Part shown: piece after piece, positions 35,215-47,249 of the stretch
How the letters are laid out: each line of letters begins with the position of its first letter
Numbering within the stretch: the stretch's first letter is position 1
Source of the DNA: Orientallactaga sibirica
Taxonomy: Eukaryota > Chordata > Mammalia > Rodentia > Dipodidae
NCBI GenBank assembly: GCA_036365145.1
Contig: JAEOAD010000603.1
Coordinates: forward strand, 1,860,001 to 1,924,000
DNA: 64,000 nucleotides
Direction of reading: 5' to 3'
Position numbers and translations under genes: made by a program
Notes under the pieces: model-generated
The model's database searches: none
Told to the model about the DNA's origin: nothing
The model's input: only the letters and a program-made list of their open reading frames with translations

Positions 35215-36815
35215 ATTCACAGATATAATGTGGATAACTTTACCTGATCTGGAATTGACCAAACATGCCAAGTGTTTAATTTAACAGATGTGGCTGTGAC
35301 TGTGGTAATCTGAATGAATATGAAACATATATTTTAGAAAATGTAAAGTATGAATCTGGTCCTTTTTCCTAAGAAATAAGGATGTGGGGAATGCTAGTTC
35401 AGGAACCATTTGCAATAGAGAGAGAAGCCATTTGGACATGGGCTTTTAGCATGTTTTTTTCTTTAAAATACTCAATATTTTCACCATTTTTATTACTTTT
35501 TATTTTACATTAATAAAGCTTTGTAAGAACATGTGCACGACATAACATTTTACAGATTTTGTTTGATAGTTTATAATGTACAACCAACATTATCAGAAAC
35601 TTAGACCCCCCATCTTGTTTATCAGTTTTTTGCTTGCCTAGTAGAAGTGCAGTTTTGTGAATCCTCTCTGCAATTTCAAACAATATTTTGGAAAACAGAG
35701 TCTTGCCTTTGTGTCTCTAGGGCTGCTTGCTTTTCTCTGTGCAGTAAACACAGCTGAATTACTAAAATTCTAAGAAAATTCCAGAGTAAACAAATATGAC
35801 CTTGCTTATCAATGACACTGTGTTTATTGTCTTATATATCCATTTTCTTTCCCACCTAACGAAAATAAGTGGTAGTACTTTTTTTTTTTTTTTCAGAACA
35901 ACTATACCTTTACAGATAACTACTACCGGGTAATTAGCTTTTGACCTCTAGAACCATCATAAATTTCGCTAATGATTCAAAATCTGAGAACAATTCAATT
36001 AATATTTTCAAACTACATGATACAAAAGAATGTTGACTCAGAGTTCAGTGATATCAAAGAACAGCAGGAAATTGTCACAAACCAGTCTGGATTTTCTCAG
36101 CTCTCCCCAGTAGCAAACTCATTTAACAAATATGTACAAACTGGGTTCAGATAGAACATCAGTTGCATGCATAACTCGTAGGACTGTAAGCATATCTACT
36201 CAAACATATTTCTTTCATATTTTCTTCTGGACTATTTCATGTTCAAGCAATAATTTATTTGCACAAGTGGATAAAAACAGTGAAACTAGGGAGTAATAGA
36301 GGGAAGTTGTTTAGAAGTCAAAATATTTTTTAAAGAGCACAGCTGTCTGATATTGTTATCATGACAGCTATTCCTGATGTGTAGATCATGGTAAGAGGCA
36401 GGACAAGCTTTCAATGCAGCTATTTTGGTAAGCATGTTTTATCCACCATGGTATGCATTTATCTTCAAACATGATGCACTCCATATGTACATGCTGAACA
36501 GATGCCAATATGACACACATGCTTTTCAGAAGATTGAAGTTCATTAATGCAATTCTTGGAACTTTTTGTACCAGGAGAGTGCATGCCATACAAGTGTCCT
36601 TACTGAAAGAAATAAGAATATACTTTCATCATAAGGTAGCTTACGTGCATTTTGTAAGCTACCCAAGCTAATGGAATGACTCATCTAAAGGAACAGGAAC
36701 AGTGTGGTTTTTACACCTGTGATTGCTTAACTATTTCTTCCTGGGATATGCTTCCTGCTTCAGGATATACAGAGTCAGAGACTGAGTACCTGGGCTGCAG
36801 CTCCTCTTCTTCACA
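35215..36815. other. No recognisable feature
   Basis: A+T-rich unassigned DNA with a T-tract at about 35879-35893. Confidence 0.35.
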
Positions 36816-36816
36816 T

Positions 36817-36817
<1 letters not shown>

Positions 36818-36848
<31 letters not shown>
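36818..36848 (+). repeat. (T)31 tract
   Basis: A pure T run. No SINE or L1 body adjoins it that I can recognise, although a MIR fragment follows. Confidence 0.9.
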
Positions 36849-36898
36849 CCTACAAGTGGAATCCTCTCCTTCCTGCGTCTGTGTCTTCTATAAGATAT

Positions 36899-36992
36899 AG
36901 TAATAGGATCTGTTTCATGAGGTTGCTATGAGGAGTCAATTAGTAATTTAAGAATAATGTCTGGACTATAATAAGTGTCACCAAAAGTGCTA
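36899..36992 (+). mobile_element. MIR fragment, plus strand
   Basis: 'catgaggttgctatgaggag' and 'aatgtctggactataataag' follow the 3' part of MIR. Only about 95 bases survive, a very old copy. Confidence 0.5.
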
Positions 36993-36996
36993 TAAT

Positions 36997-36997
<1 letters not shown>

Positions 36998-37053
<56 letters not shown>
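36998..37053 (+). repeat. (CT)n(CA)n microsatellite
   Basis: A compound tract with CT units to about 37031 and CA units to about 37053. Confidence 0.92.
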
Positions 37054-37059
37054 AAAAAT

Positions 37060-38405
37060 ATTTCCATTGCTTATCTTTCATCCAATGATGACTTCATGTG
37101 TAACATGTTTGTCTTTTGACAACTTAGTGTGACTTAAGGGAACAATATGAAAGACTACTTTACCACTAAGACCTTCTCCCACTTGCATAGATCAAACGGA
37201 AAAATAAATTAAAAGGTGGATCCATAAGAGAATCAATGCAAAATGAATAAATCACTGTAAAAACCTATGTACCAATTCATTTCCGGCCTTTAATTGAAAA
37301 TAAATTATTAATTAAATAGAATCAATATGAATTAATATAGCTGTATTTTTTCTTCTAGTAATACTTCACAACAATTAAATTTTTTCTCTTTCTTTCTGAA
37401 AACTCCTGGAGTATTACATCTATATTCAAGTTTTCTGTGAAAAAATGCACCTGTACATATTTGTTGAATGACATATGATTTGTCTCATATGTCAAAGGGT
37501 CATATTGATATAGAGAACTGGGACTCCAATACTACAGGAAACCAGGGATAGTGTCAAGATTACTTGAGAGGAAAAGAAATAGGGCAGAAAAACTATACCT
37601 AGGGTCAATGGATTCTGAAAACCTAAATGATAGCAAGAAGGGATGGCAAATCTCAAAAATGTGGATCAATATGTTCCCTTGCTACATTGAAGAATTAAAA
37701 TTAGTCACTTATGCTTTTTTTTCACAGAAATTAGAGTGGTGACTTTCATAAAAATCTCCAACAATGATAATAAAACATTTTTAAAGTAATTCCATATTTA
37801 ATATGATGAAGCTAAAGAAGTGACAAAAGAACAGGAGTGAATGACTATGAGCCATCTGTCACGGAGCAGGATGGTTTCCTCACACTGCATTCCAGATTTC
37901 CAGGCTGAGTGCTTTGTTGTTAAACATGTGAAATCCTACCTCATTTAAGAGAAGTCAGAGAATCTCAAACCCTTGTGTTCAACATGAGCTCTTCTTATGT
38001 TCATGAGATCAAAAAAAAACACTTGAATCTTAAACTATTTCCCATCTTCTTATTAAAAGATAGTGTTTATCATCCTCAATATTTCTCATTACATAAGTAT
38101 TTTGAAAAAATGTTATAATGGGTGGGATGCATAGTTTACTAATACACTGTGGCATAGTGTAGAAGGCTCTGAATTCAAGCTGGAGCTCCAAAAATTTATA
38201 ATAAATACATAATAATGGAAAACACTTTTCTTGAATTGATTAATCAATTTCATATCAAGTAATCTGTTGAGAACATGACATAATATATCTTTTATTTACA
38301 TCAATATGGTTTAGTTTAGTTAACATGCTTTTGTCATATCTAATCCTATCAAAATATGCTATATTGTTTCTATAATGGCTTTCAAAAAGTATATCATTAA
38401 AACAT
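37060..38405. other. No recognisable feature
   Basis: Unassigned A+T-rich DNA. Confidence 0.35.
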
Positions 38406-38407
38406 AT

Positions 38408-38546
38408 ACTGGGCGTGGTGGCACACACCTTTAATTTCAGCACTTAGGAAGCAGAGGTAGGAGGATTGCTGTGAATTCAAGGCCTCCCTGAGACTGCATA
38501 GTGAATTCCATAGTGAGACCCTACCTTGACAAAAAAACAAACAATA
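38408..38546 (+). mobile_element. B1-like SINE with internal deletion
   Basis: 'actgggcgtggtggcacaca', 'ctttaatttcagcacttagg' and 'gcatagtgaattcca', then a direct jump to 'tagtgagaccctaccttg'. About 15 bases of the usual right half are missing. Short A-rich tail. Confidence 0.85.
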
Positions 38547-38559
38547 ATATATAACTACA

Positions 38560-39440
38560 CAAGCATGATGACACCAATCAAATAAAGCTATATTCTTACC
38601 TTCTTTCAATAGCCTCAGTGACATATTAAAATAATGAGCAAAGGTAAACACTCATAGTGCTTCATGTGGTGTGTTAATTGTATAACATTAATGTTAATGA
38701 TTCAGCCTGGAATGTATTCTAACAACCCTTTTCAAATTATTTAATAGGTTTTAAACAATAGCTCATATTCTTCTTCATAAATATGATATTACCATAAGGA
38801 TGAAGAGGTAAGATGTTAGAGGGATCATTGAACTTACTCTTACACAGATGCATGCACATATGTCAGCTTTGCACATCTATACATAAATGATAGTTTAGAT
38901 TTAAAAAACTTTGAAAATATTGTGAAGGAGTACTGAGTTTCAATGTAACTGACATTTGTTATAGTCTGGAATTAAGTGAGTTAAGATTCAGTAAGGAGAA
39001 AAAAGAAAAGGCATTTCTATAAATGCAAAAGTCATCATGGGAACTGAGATTGTTGTTCACTAATGTACTTCCCTGTCTTGTGTCATTCAGGATCCACCAG
39101 AGACATGTGTAGGTCTTTCCTTTGCATGGTTATATTACGTGTAACTTCTCATCTTGCAACAGGTGGCCATGTGAGCCTCAACACAAAGGCCCTGAAATAT
39201 CATTTTATAAATGTGAGTGACACTTTCTTGCTTCTTTCTGAAGACTGCATTGGGGCTGGAGCTAATCTCTTCTTTACATTGGTTTCCATGGTGACATTCT
39301 ACATATGCTGGATAAGACTTCTACAGAACTCATTGTGAGGTCTAAAAAATTAGCAACTGTTGTTTTTGGAAGCACATTTATAATTAAAAACTATTGTTTC
39401 CCTCAGTGTTGATGATGTGTGGGTGTATACCTTTCATATT
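38560..39440. other. No recognisable feature
   Basis: Unassigned. The plus-strand 91-codon frame at 39063-39338 is hydrophobic near its end and matches nothing I know. Confidence 0.3.
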
Positions 39441-39444
39441 ATAA

Positions 39445-39663
39445 TTTTTTTAAATAAAAATATTTATTTATTTCAGAGAGAGAAAAAAAGACACACACAC
39501 AGAGAGAGAGAGTGGATATGCCAAGGCCTCTAGCCACTGAAAGCAAACTCTAGATGCTTGTGCTACCTTGTGTGTCTAGCTTTACATGGATACTGGGGAA
39601 TCAAAACCAGATCCTTAGGCTTTGCAGGCAAGCCCCTTAACCACTGAGCACTCTTTTCAGCTC
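39445..39663 (-). mobile_element. DIP SINE, short form
   Basis: Antisense: T-rich tail, GA/CA-rich tract, 'agcaaactctagatgcttgt', end 'cactgagcactcttttcagctcc'. The target-site duplication is unclear. Confidence 0.85.
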
Positions 39664-39954
39664 CATGAATTATTTTTGATTCACAAATTGCTGTGCATGT
39701 TTTGTTAGTATTCTTCTTACTTAATAGAATATGGTTGAAGTTGTGACATATGTTAACTATTTTGAACAGAAATTCAGGTACAGTCAAAATAAACAGAAAT
39801 AAGTTAAAGTGAATAATAAAATGTGTGCATTAATTCACACAAATTAGGATTTAAAATAATCAAAATAACTTGAGAATCTGAACACATGGGGAATTTGTGT
39901 CAGTACAGACAGATCTTTACAGTTAGTTTGAATCATCTTAATACTTAACTTTCT

Positions 39955-40445
39955 TTTCTTTTCTTTTCTTTTTTATTTGTTTTAATTTTACATTCATGTT
40001 AGTGCCTCCAGTAGCCTCCTTCCTGACCTCCCCCCTCCAAAGGGACCCTCCTCCTTGGGGAATGTGGGTTGTGCATTATGGGGATAGCCAACAGTTATGG
40101 GGGAGAGGCAAAGTCTCTGTGGATAATGACCCAACTTGTGCCTTTAACACTCTTCCTGCCCCCTCTTCTATGAATTCCCCTGAGTCACATTGGGTTCATT
40201 TTAGTTCTACTTCAGTGATGAGGTTTTGGGAGACTCTGTGTCTCTGGATATCTGGTTTAGTAGGAGTTGGGTGTTCTCTGTGTTTATCTCCTTCAGCCTT
40301 GTTCTGGTGTCAGGTTCACCAAGAAAGCTGCACTCTTGCCCATTTCCCTATTTACTCTATGGTTTCATTTGGGGCCCTGGTGAGGTATGATAGGCTGATC
40401 CTCCCTTCAGGTTCGTTGTCCATCTGATAAAGAGAAGCAAATTCT
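39955..40445 (-). mobile_element. L1 3' UTR, severely 5'-truncated
   Basis: A TTTTC-rich tail (39950-39980) is followed by the terminal 3' UTR shared with 365-920, 51601-52110 and 57240-57645: 'gcctccttcctgacctcccc', 'gtcacattgggttcatttta' and 'gatgaggttttgggagactc'. It stops at the 'agagaagcaaattct' module. The 143-codon plus frame inside is a by-product. Confidence 0.85.
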
Positions 40446-40595
40446 TTCAACCTTGAACTGGAGTTAGGCATGTCTCATATGCCTGAAATACTTGATTTGA
40501 TGTCCAGCACAAGTTACAAATTTAAAAAGTAGTTCTGTACATACTTCTGATCCATGTTACATGAACATTTAGTGATTTCAGTATGTATTTGATTA

Positions 40596-40661
40596 GAAAG
40601 AGATGGAAAGAGAGAGAAGAAGAAGGAGGAGAAAGAGGAGGAGGAGAAGAGAGAGAGAGAA
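40596..40661 (+). repeat. GA/GGA-rich purine tract
   Basis: About 66 bases of almost pure A and G with GAA, GGA and GA units. Confidence 0.85.
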
Positions 40662-40699
40662 TGATCATCAAAGAATCAGAGTTATGAGACCTCCAAACA

Positions 40700-42486
40700 G
40701 CAGAAATCATTTGAACCAGGAATATTGTCACTCTCAGATATAGTACTTCTCTAAATAAATGAATCAGTCCAGTATCACTTATGGTAAACCTGCTTCAGTT
40801 TTAGATTTTTATTACTTGTGTTTATAAAATATAGATTATTATTGAAAACCAATGAGGGATTTTAATTTTAAATGCTATAGGCAGATATATTTAGACTGGC
40901 CAACCCTGTAGCAGTAGGAAAATGAGTAGTAATCAGGGAAGTTAGCAAGTTTTGTTTTGTTTTGCAATAATCATAATTGGCAATAATAAGTAGGGAAGTG
41001 AGGCATTACTTCTGAGGGGGAAAGTGGCAGGGTTTTATGTACAATTGCTTAGGAAATCTAAATAAGAAAGAAAAAATCTAAAGTAATCCTTTGAACCTTT
41101 CCTTGAAAATTTAGTTTATGATATCACTCTTTGAAAAGATACAGAGTAAAGGAGGAGCCCACCTTTGCCTAGGGAAAATGATAATTTACTTGGAAGAAAT
41201 GCTGAGTTTGAGCCATCTATAGGATAGTTAAGGAAAGATGTAGTGGGAAAATAAGGTAAAGATTTGGCACTTAATAATGGCTGGACTTTTTAAAAGTGTA
41301 AGGCTAGAAAGACATCAAAGACTTATGTATTGTACAGTGAAAAAGTCAAAGACATCAAAAGACAATTTGAAAACTGAATCATTGAGATCATGTGATTGAC
41401 AACAGAAAAGTAAATGCTTCAGTGATGAGAAAATGAATATCTCGTCTAGGATAACATAAAAGCAAATGTTTATTTGTGTATAAAATATCTGCAAAGTATA
41501 TAAATTGTGAAGAATTGGCTAACAGAGATTTTCTTCTTTTTTATGATTTTCATTTCAGTTCCTGCTACACTATTTTTTGTGTCTTTTTCTTAGCATTCAC
41601 AAACACATTACAGAGAAGAGACTCCCCAAGCTGTCTTGACTGCATAAATACACCAGATGTAATCTATTAGCAGCTCTGAAGTTATTTCTAATAAATACAG
41701 ACACATCACTTCTTATTTATTCTTTCCAGATTATAGGGTTTTAATTATTTAAGTATATCTTCATGAGAAAATCTTTCCAATCCTTTGATCATTCTAATTG
41801 GAACATTAAAACCTTTTTCTCTGCTCCATTATAGCTTTCTGAAAGCACAATAACCAGCCAACATGTGTCCATTTCTGCTCCTCACAGGGAAGAGCTTTTG
41901 CCTTGGAAATCTTGTCTCCTAGGTAAAAGCAAACCACTTAACATAAAGCTGTGTACAACAAATGTTAGCTAAATGAAAAAAAAACAAAAAAACAAAAAAA
42001 CAATGTTTCTAGTAGAATTCCAGATTAAGACTAAACCAACCCATGGTCACTTTGTGAATCCCTCATTCTATAACAGTTTAATGTTATCAGGGAATGATCT
42101 AGAATCACACTGCTATTGTTACACAAGGAGTAGGAATGCAGTTCAAGGAGTCATGGACAGCTGCTTCTTTTTGCAAGAGAAGTTCTATTGAAAAGTTGAC
42201 TCAAACATCATTGAACATATTTTCATACTATACTGGAAAGCTGCAACAAAGACCATAAACTGACAGAGCACAAAGCATTTATTCTCTGACTCTCCAAACA
42301 CTGAATCCATATCATGAATGGTATCTGTAGTTTATCATTTATGTGTTTAGTATCAATTTTAGTCTATGACTGTAGAGTAGTTTCCTGTATAAACATGTTT
42401 CTTAGAGATTGCAACACATAGCTTTATGAAATGCTCCATAGCTTAACCCCATTTATAATCCAAAAAAATGTGTCCTTCTCAATCCT
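40700..42486. other. No recognisable feature
   Basis: 1.8 kb of A+T-rich DNA without an assigned repeat or credible frame. Confidence 0.35.
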
Positions 42487-42532
42487 AAAAGAAAAAGAGA
42501 GAGAGAAAAAAAGAGAGAGAGAGAGAGAGAGA
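42487..42532 (+). repeat. (GA)n-rich tract
   Basis: GA units with A interruptions. Confidence 0.85.
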
Positions 42533-42798
42533 ATGCTTTCACAGACAGTTTACGGAAAACCTAGATATGCCATTCTGACAATTCCCAGAGGGCTTAGCTG
42601 TAACATTCTAATTCCTATTATAAACAAGTAATTGTATAATTTCTTTAATTTATGCAGATGGCTTATCTTGTACTATCTCATTTTTCACAAAAAAATCCTG
42701 TGACTTATAAATCAGCAATGTGTTGCCTTAAAGAGTGCACAAAATCTGTATACTAATTCTTTCTAAAGATAGACCTGAAATATGGATCACTTCTATAT
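42533..42798. other. No recognisable feature
   Basis: A+T-rich DNA between the (GA)n tract and the deleted DIP SINE, with no assigned repeat or credible frame. Confidence 0.35.
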
Positions 42799-42934
42799 TT
42801 CTTTTTTATCAATTTATTTTGGAGACAGAGAGAGAGAGATGTGCCACCATGTGCACCTGGCTTACATGGCCCTGGGGAATGAAACCTGCTTTTCAGGAAA
42901 GTGCCTTAACCTCTTATCCATCTCTTCAACCTTA
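42799..42934 (-). mobile_element. DIP SINE with internal deletion
   Basis: Antisense: GA tract, then directly 'gtgccaccatgtgcacctgg', 'cttacatggccctggggaat', end 'ccttaacctcttatccatctcttcaacc' read in part. The 'actccagatgcatg' part of the body is missing, leaving about 135 bases. Confidence 0.75.
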
Positions 42935-43204
42935 CTTCTGTGTTTCAGTAATGCAGATATAATAGCAAAGCTTTAAAATTTCAATCTTTTTTTCCTTCAT
43001 TTCCCAGCACTTTCTATAACTGTAAGGAAAACTATAGATTTCAAGCTTTGCTGGTATAACTATGCCACCATCCTCTTTAAAGATAGAAAGGAATGCACAG
43101 ATCTACTTTAAATATTTTAAATTCTTCCCTTCTTTACAAAGGCATAACATTTTGAGAAAAGTGAAAATAAGAACAAAAATTAAATGAGCTAAAAAATTAA
43201 TATT

Positions 43205-43355
43205 CATTTCAAATCTAGGATAGCAGTACATACCCTTCCCTAATCCCACTTGGATTAACATTTGGGAGGTAGAGGCAGGTGGATCATTTTAAGGCCAGAA
43301 TTTATTACATAGTAAACTTAAACTGGATTACATAAGACCTCATCTAAAATAATCC
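43205..43355 (+). mobile_element. Old B1-like SINE
   Basis: 'gggaggtagaggcaggtgga' and 'tacataagacctcatctaaa' mark a strongly diverged B1. The left end is disrupted. Confidence 0.5.
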
Positions 43356-43429
43356 TAAGAGTGAAAAATTTTAAAAATCACTATTGTATATTGACCCAGA
43401 CATTGATAATACATTTCATTACTAATAAT

Positions 43430-44650
43430 TAGTTTTCTATCCTGTCTGTTCTATTAGAGAATCATAGCCAGAGGTTCATATCCACTTGTAGCTTTCAGTC
43501 ATTTTTAAACATCTACTAAACAACCCATTCTCAGCATCTCCAGGCTCCACACTAGCTCTGACTAGTGCACATCCTTAATTTCGTGATTAAAACAATGATC
43601 TGAAATCTGAAGTCAAAGACACTCTACCCCTCTTTGGTTTGGGACATTAGTAACTTGCCTCCTGTGCTGAGGAGGAATTTTGCCAAGTAAGAAAAGAAAT
43701 TAAAAACTCTCATGAATGCTAACTATATAGAGTGGGATGAGGGGGCTAACAAGTAAAACAGTACAGTTCTAGTTTTTGGAAAGAGCATAAATGAATACAG
43801 TATAGGTTTTCCTTTTTTATGAAGCAATATTTAACATTTCTTCCTCAGCTTGCACTCATCCTCTTCTAGAAGTAAGCTTATGTTTTCAGTGGTAGCAGGC
43901 TGTTAGTCTTACACAAAAAGAACTGATCTGTGTGTGCATTTGCCCTTTGACTTTAAACAAAGCATGCCCCATGGAATAGCCTGTTTCATCCTCATCTTCT
44001 CATCCTTAAGACAAACCCAAACATATATCTAGAGCAGTAGTTCATATAATACAACTTGAGGCATTCTAATATTCTTTGCTGAGTTGGTATTTCCAGAGCA
44101 ATCTGAATTCCTTAGTACAGAATTTAGATATAAGAAGCATGTTCTAAGCTGTATTAAGCGTCTTTGGCTTGAATAAAGAGATTTCAGTTGTGTTGCTGAG
44201 AGCTCAACCCTGGAGAAATTTAAAATACTTGAAGCATATGTTTGAGGAGTCACTTTCAAGCCAGATTTTGCTCCATGTCACTCTCTGATCAATATGGTCC
44301 GCAGGAGCCAGATGATAAATGCATTCTCTCAGTGTTCCACTTCCTCTCCTAAAATTTTAATTTCTTTCTGAAAAAAACCTATTCTATATGATAAGGTAAT
44401 GCTGCTTTGGAGGCATTCACAGGGAGATAATAGGCACAGTTTCTTTTATATCCCCTTGTACTTCTCAGCAACCTTTCAACATCTGTAAAGCACCCTTCCC
44501 TCACTATCGCCAGACCCTATAATGGGGGATATTTGTGCACATCTTTAAAATCATAGTAAAAACAACAATGAGATTGAAATTGGAAATCAAAACATTCTTC
44601 CCTCATTCACTTTGCCCTGGCAGTATTGCCTTCCTTGTAGTCCCTCCCAG
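43430..44650 (+). repeat. Diverged direct repeat pair, family unknown
   Basis: Segments at about 43430-43690 and 44395-44650 align in the same order. They share 'acttgta', 'aacatct', a 'cacta'-type middle, 'gtgcacatc', 'ttaa', 'gtaaaaacaa' versus 'gattaaaacaa', 'tctgaa', 'aatcaaa', 'ctaccc' and 'ctttg'. They are separated by about 700 bases. They could be two LTRs of a decayed element or two copies of one repeat. No known family recognised. Confidence 0.35.
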
Positions 44651-44879
44651 GCACAAAGCACAATGTTAATTGAAGACACAGTTAGTCAAGATAGTTGCAA
44701 TGTGTTGGAGAGAATAAGAAACAAATGGAATGATTTTAATCTTGGGAAAATATGTATTTCAGTGGAGGAAGAAATACAGCCCACTGATAACTACTTTTGC
44801 AAAAATGAATTGGGCTAAATCTTGTGGAGGAAAAAAAGGACATTTTATTTGGCTTTGTATCAAATCACTCTTATTCTAT

Positions 44880-45139
44880 CTTTTTTTTTTTTTTGGAGAG
44901 AGACACACACAGAGAGGGAGAGGAAGACAGATAGAGACCGGTGCGCTAGCAGCGTCTCAGCTGCTGCGAACGAAATCCAGATGCGTGCACCCTTTTGTGG
45001 TCAAGTGCGGCATTGCGCCCTTGTGTCACTTTGCATCTGGCTAAACGTGGGACCTGGAGATTGGAAATGCTGGAGGTTGGAACCAGCATTCTTAGGCTTA
45101 GGAGGCAGGTGCCTTAACCACTAAGCAATCTCTCCAGCC
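44880..45139 (-). mobile_element. DIP SINE, long form, with 10-bp duplication
   Basis: Antisense long copy: GA-rich tract, 'tagcagcgtctcagctgctg', 'tggtcaagtgcggcattgcg', 'catctggctaaacgtggg', a mutated B box (ggttggaacc), end 'aagcaatctctccagcc'. The 10-mer cttattctat flanks it at 44870-44879 and 45140-45149. It sits at the T-rich 3' tail of the L1-like element that follows. Confidence 0.92.
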
Positions 45140-45149
45140 CTTATTCTAT

Positions 45150-46262
45150 TTTTTTTAATTGACAACTTCCGTATTTACAGACAATGAACCATGATAATAA
45201 CTTCTACTGCCCCACTTGCCTCTGCACAAATCTACTCTCCATTGTATCTCTTACCTCTCTCCATTAGTATCTCTTTATTTTCATGCCATCATCTTTTCTT
45301 CCTATTATGGGTCTTGTGAAGGTAGTGCTAAGCACTGGGTGGTCATGAAAATCAAGACCAATTTCTGTCTGGACAGTTGCATTGTAAGGAGTGGTACCCT
45401 TCCTTTGGCTCTGACATTCTTTCTGCCACCTCTTCCACAATGGACCTTGAGCCTTGGAAGGTGTGATAGAGATATTTCAGTGCTAACATTCTCCTTCACT
45501 TCTTCTTAGCACTATGGTGACTTTTGGGTCACCCCAGTGGTTACCGCCATCTAAAAAGAGAAGTTTCTTTAACCAAAAGTGAGAGTAGTGTTAATATATT
45601 GGTATGGACATTAAGTAAAGTGCTTTCAGGGCAGTTTGGTGAGAATACTATGTGCATTTAGCTGCACAAGAGCACACATTATACTCCTAAGGCTCATGAC
45701 CTCCCCCACCATAGGCTTTTGATTAGGTTTTCAGGAGAAGACATGTATTCTGTCCCTTAGAGCAGGCCTCCAGTCCAATTAGTGAGCATTTGGTCTCTCC
45801 CATAACAGATATGCCACTATTGCACCCATTCAATCATTTGGCCTGGCTGGCAAAACTTGAGGCTTGCAATGTAGATTATTTTCACTGCTGATGACTTCTT
45901 TCTCCCATAGGATTGTTTCCAGTGCAGCTTTTTCCAGCTTTCTGTCAGCTGGTCTATAGGTAAGAGGTTTTCAGCTCATCCCAAGGTTGATTTCTTAGTG
46001 ACCTTGCATCCCAGACAGGTGGAATCTTTAGCAATAGAGTTGACCATCTATCTCTGGTGGAAAACCAAGAGCCTTGAAAACAGCGTGTAATGTCATGGAC
46101 CTCCCTGGCCAACAAGTCACTGTAAGGTATCCCATCCTTGGCACAGAAAGTTTTCTAGTAACAGTCTATGGCTTTTGGGTGTGTTATTATCCAAACAGTA
46201 GGTTTCTATAAGGCTTATTCATATCCTTTTAGATCTTGATTAATACTCCACCCATACCTCCT
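45150..46262 (-). mobile_element. L1-like 3' end, second type, minus strand
   Basis: T-rich tail, then 'attgacaacttccgtattta', 'cattagtatctctttatttt', 'ccacctcttccacaatggac', 'gagccttggaaggtgtgata', and further in 'gcctccagtccaattagtga' and 'gccactattgcacccattca'. It is a different 3' UTR from the copies at 365 or 39955. The poly(A), 5' truncation and the duplication at 27986 identify it as a non-LTR retroposon. L1 assignment is an inference because no ORF2 is attached here. Confidence 0.7.
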
Positions 46263-46264
46263 GT

Positions 46265-47022
46265 ACTCAAATGCAGCTCAATGCATCAGTGGAGATAAAC
46301 AACAGTGGACATTGCAAGTCTTAAGTTTGGGAAGCCAGGCCAAATAAGCTAACAGATGCAATAGTGGCATGTCTATTATAAGGGAAGCCAACCGCTTTCT
46401 AATTGGATTGGAGGCCCGCTCCACAGGAGGGACTAGATGCCTGATGCTGAAAACCTATGATGGGGGTGGTCATGAGCCCTAGGGGTGTAACGCCTGTTGG
46501 TGTCTGGATAAATGCATATATTATGCTCACCAAACTTCCCAGTAATCACTTCTCTTAATGTTCATAACCATATATTAATGGTACTCTCATTTGGGGCTAG
46601 AGAAGCGTCTCTTTTCAGATGGCAGTGACCTCTGAAATGACTCAAAAGGCACCATAGTGCTGAGAAGAAGTGACAGAGGAGTGCTCAGCACTGAGACATC
46701 TCTATCTCATCCTCCAAGACCCAGGGTCCATTGTGAAAGAGGTGACAGAATGAATATAAGAGCCAAAGGAAGTGTAGGACTCCTTACAATGCACTCTTCC
46801 AGACACAAAATCGCCTGGATATTCATGACTTTTCAGTGCCACTACCTACAAAAGATCCTCATAAGAGGAGGAAAAGATGATGACATCAAAATAAAAGAGA
46901 CTAATTGAGAGGAAGAGGGACATGATGGAGAGTGGAGTTGTTAAGGGGAAAGTGAAGGGGGAGGGAATTACCAGGATTTATTTTCTATAATTATGGAAGT
47001 TGTCAAAAAATTTAAAAAAAAA
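46265..47022 (+). mobile_element. L1-like 3' end, second type, plus strand
   Basis: Reverse-oriented copy of the 45150-45905 part of the preceding element: 'gccactattgc' appears as 'gcaatagtggc', and 'aattggattggaggcccgct' is the complement of its partner. It ends with 'aattatggaagttgtc' and an A-rich tail to about 47022. The two copies stand head to head with their poly(A) ends outward. Confidence 0.75.
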
Positions 47023-47027
47023 GTGAT

Positions 47028-47246
47028 GGACTGGAGATATGGTTAAGACACTTGCTTGTGAAGCCTAAGAACCCATGTCCAACTCTCCTGATCCCATGTA
47101 AGCCAGACACACAAGGTGACACATGAGTAAAGTTGTGTATGCGCCCAAGTTGGCACATGCGTTTGGAGTTTGAGTGCAGTGGCTGGAGGCCCTAGTACAT
47201 CAATTCTCTGTCTCTTACTGTCTCATAAAAAATAAATAATATTAAA
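47028..47246 (+). mobile_element. DIP SINE, long-type variant
   Basis: 'gactggagatatggttaaga' head, 'cccatgtaagccagacacac', then an extra segment ('gagtaaagttgtgtatgcgc') before 'ggcacatgcgtttggagttt', and the tail 'aaaataaataat'. It directly follows the poly(A) of the plus-strand L1-like copy. Confidence 0.85.
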
Positions 47247-47249
47247 AAA

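Noticed and set aside
39996..40427. 143-codon plus-strand frame
   Set aside because: It is the antisense of an L1 3' UTR. A related frame appears in the same 3' UTR at 57292-57615 on the minus strand, so it is a property of the repeat.
46657..46908. 83-codon plus-strand frame
   Set aside because: It lies in the second-type L1-like 3' end; the related copy at 45305-45499 has a similar frame. It is a repeat by-product.
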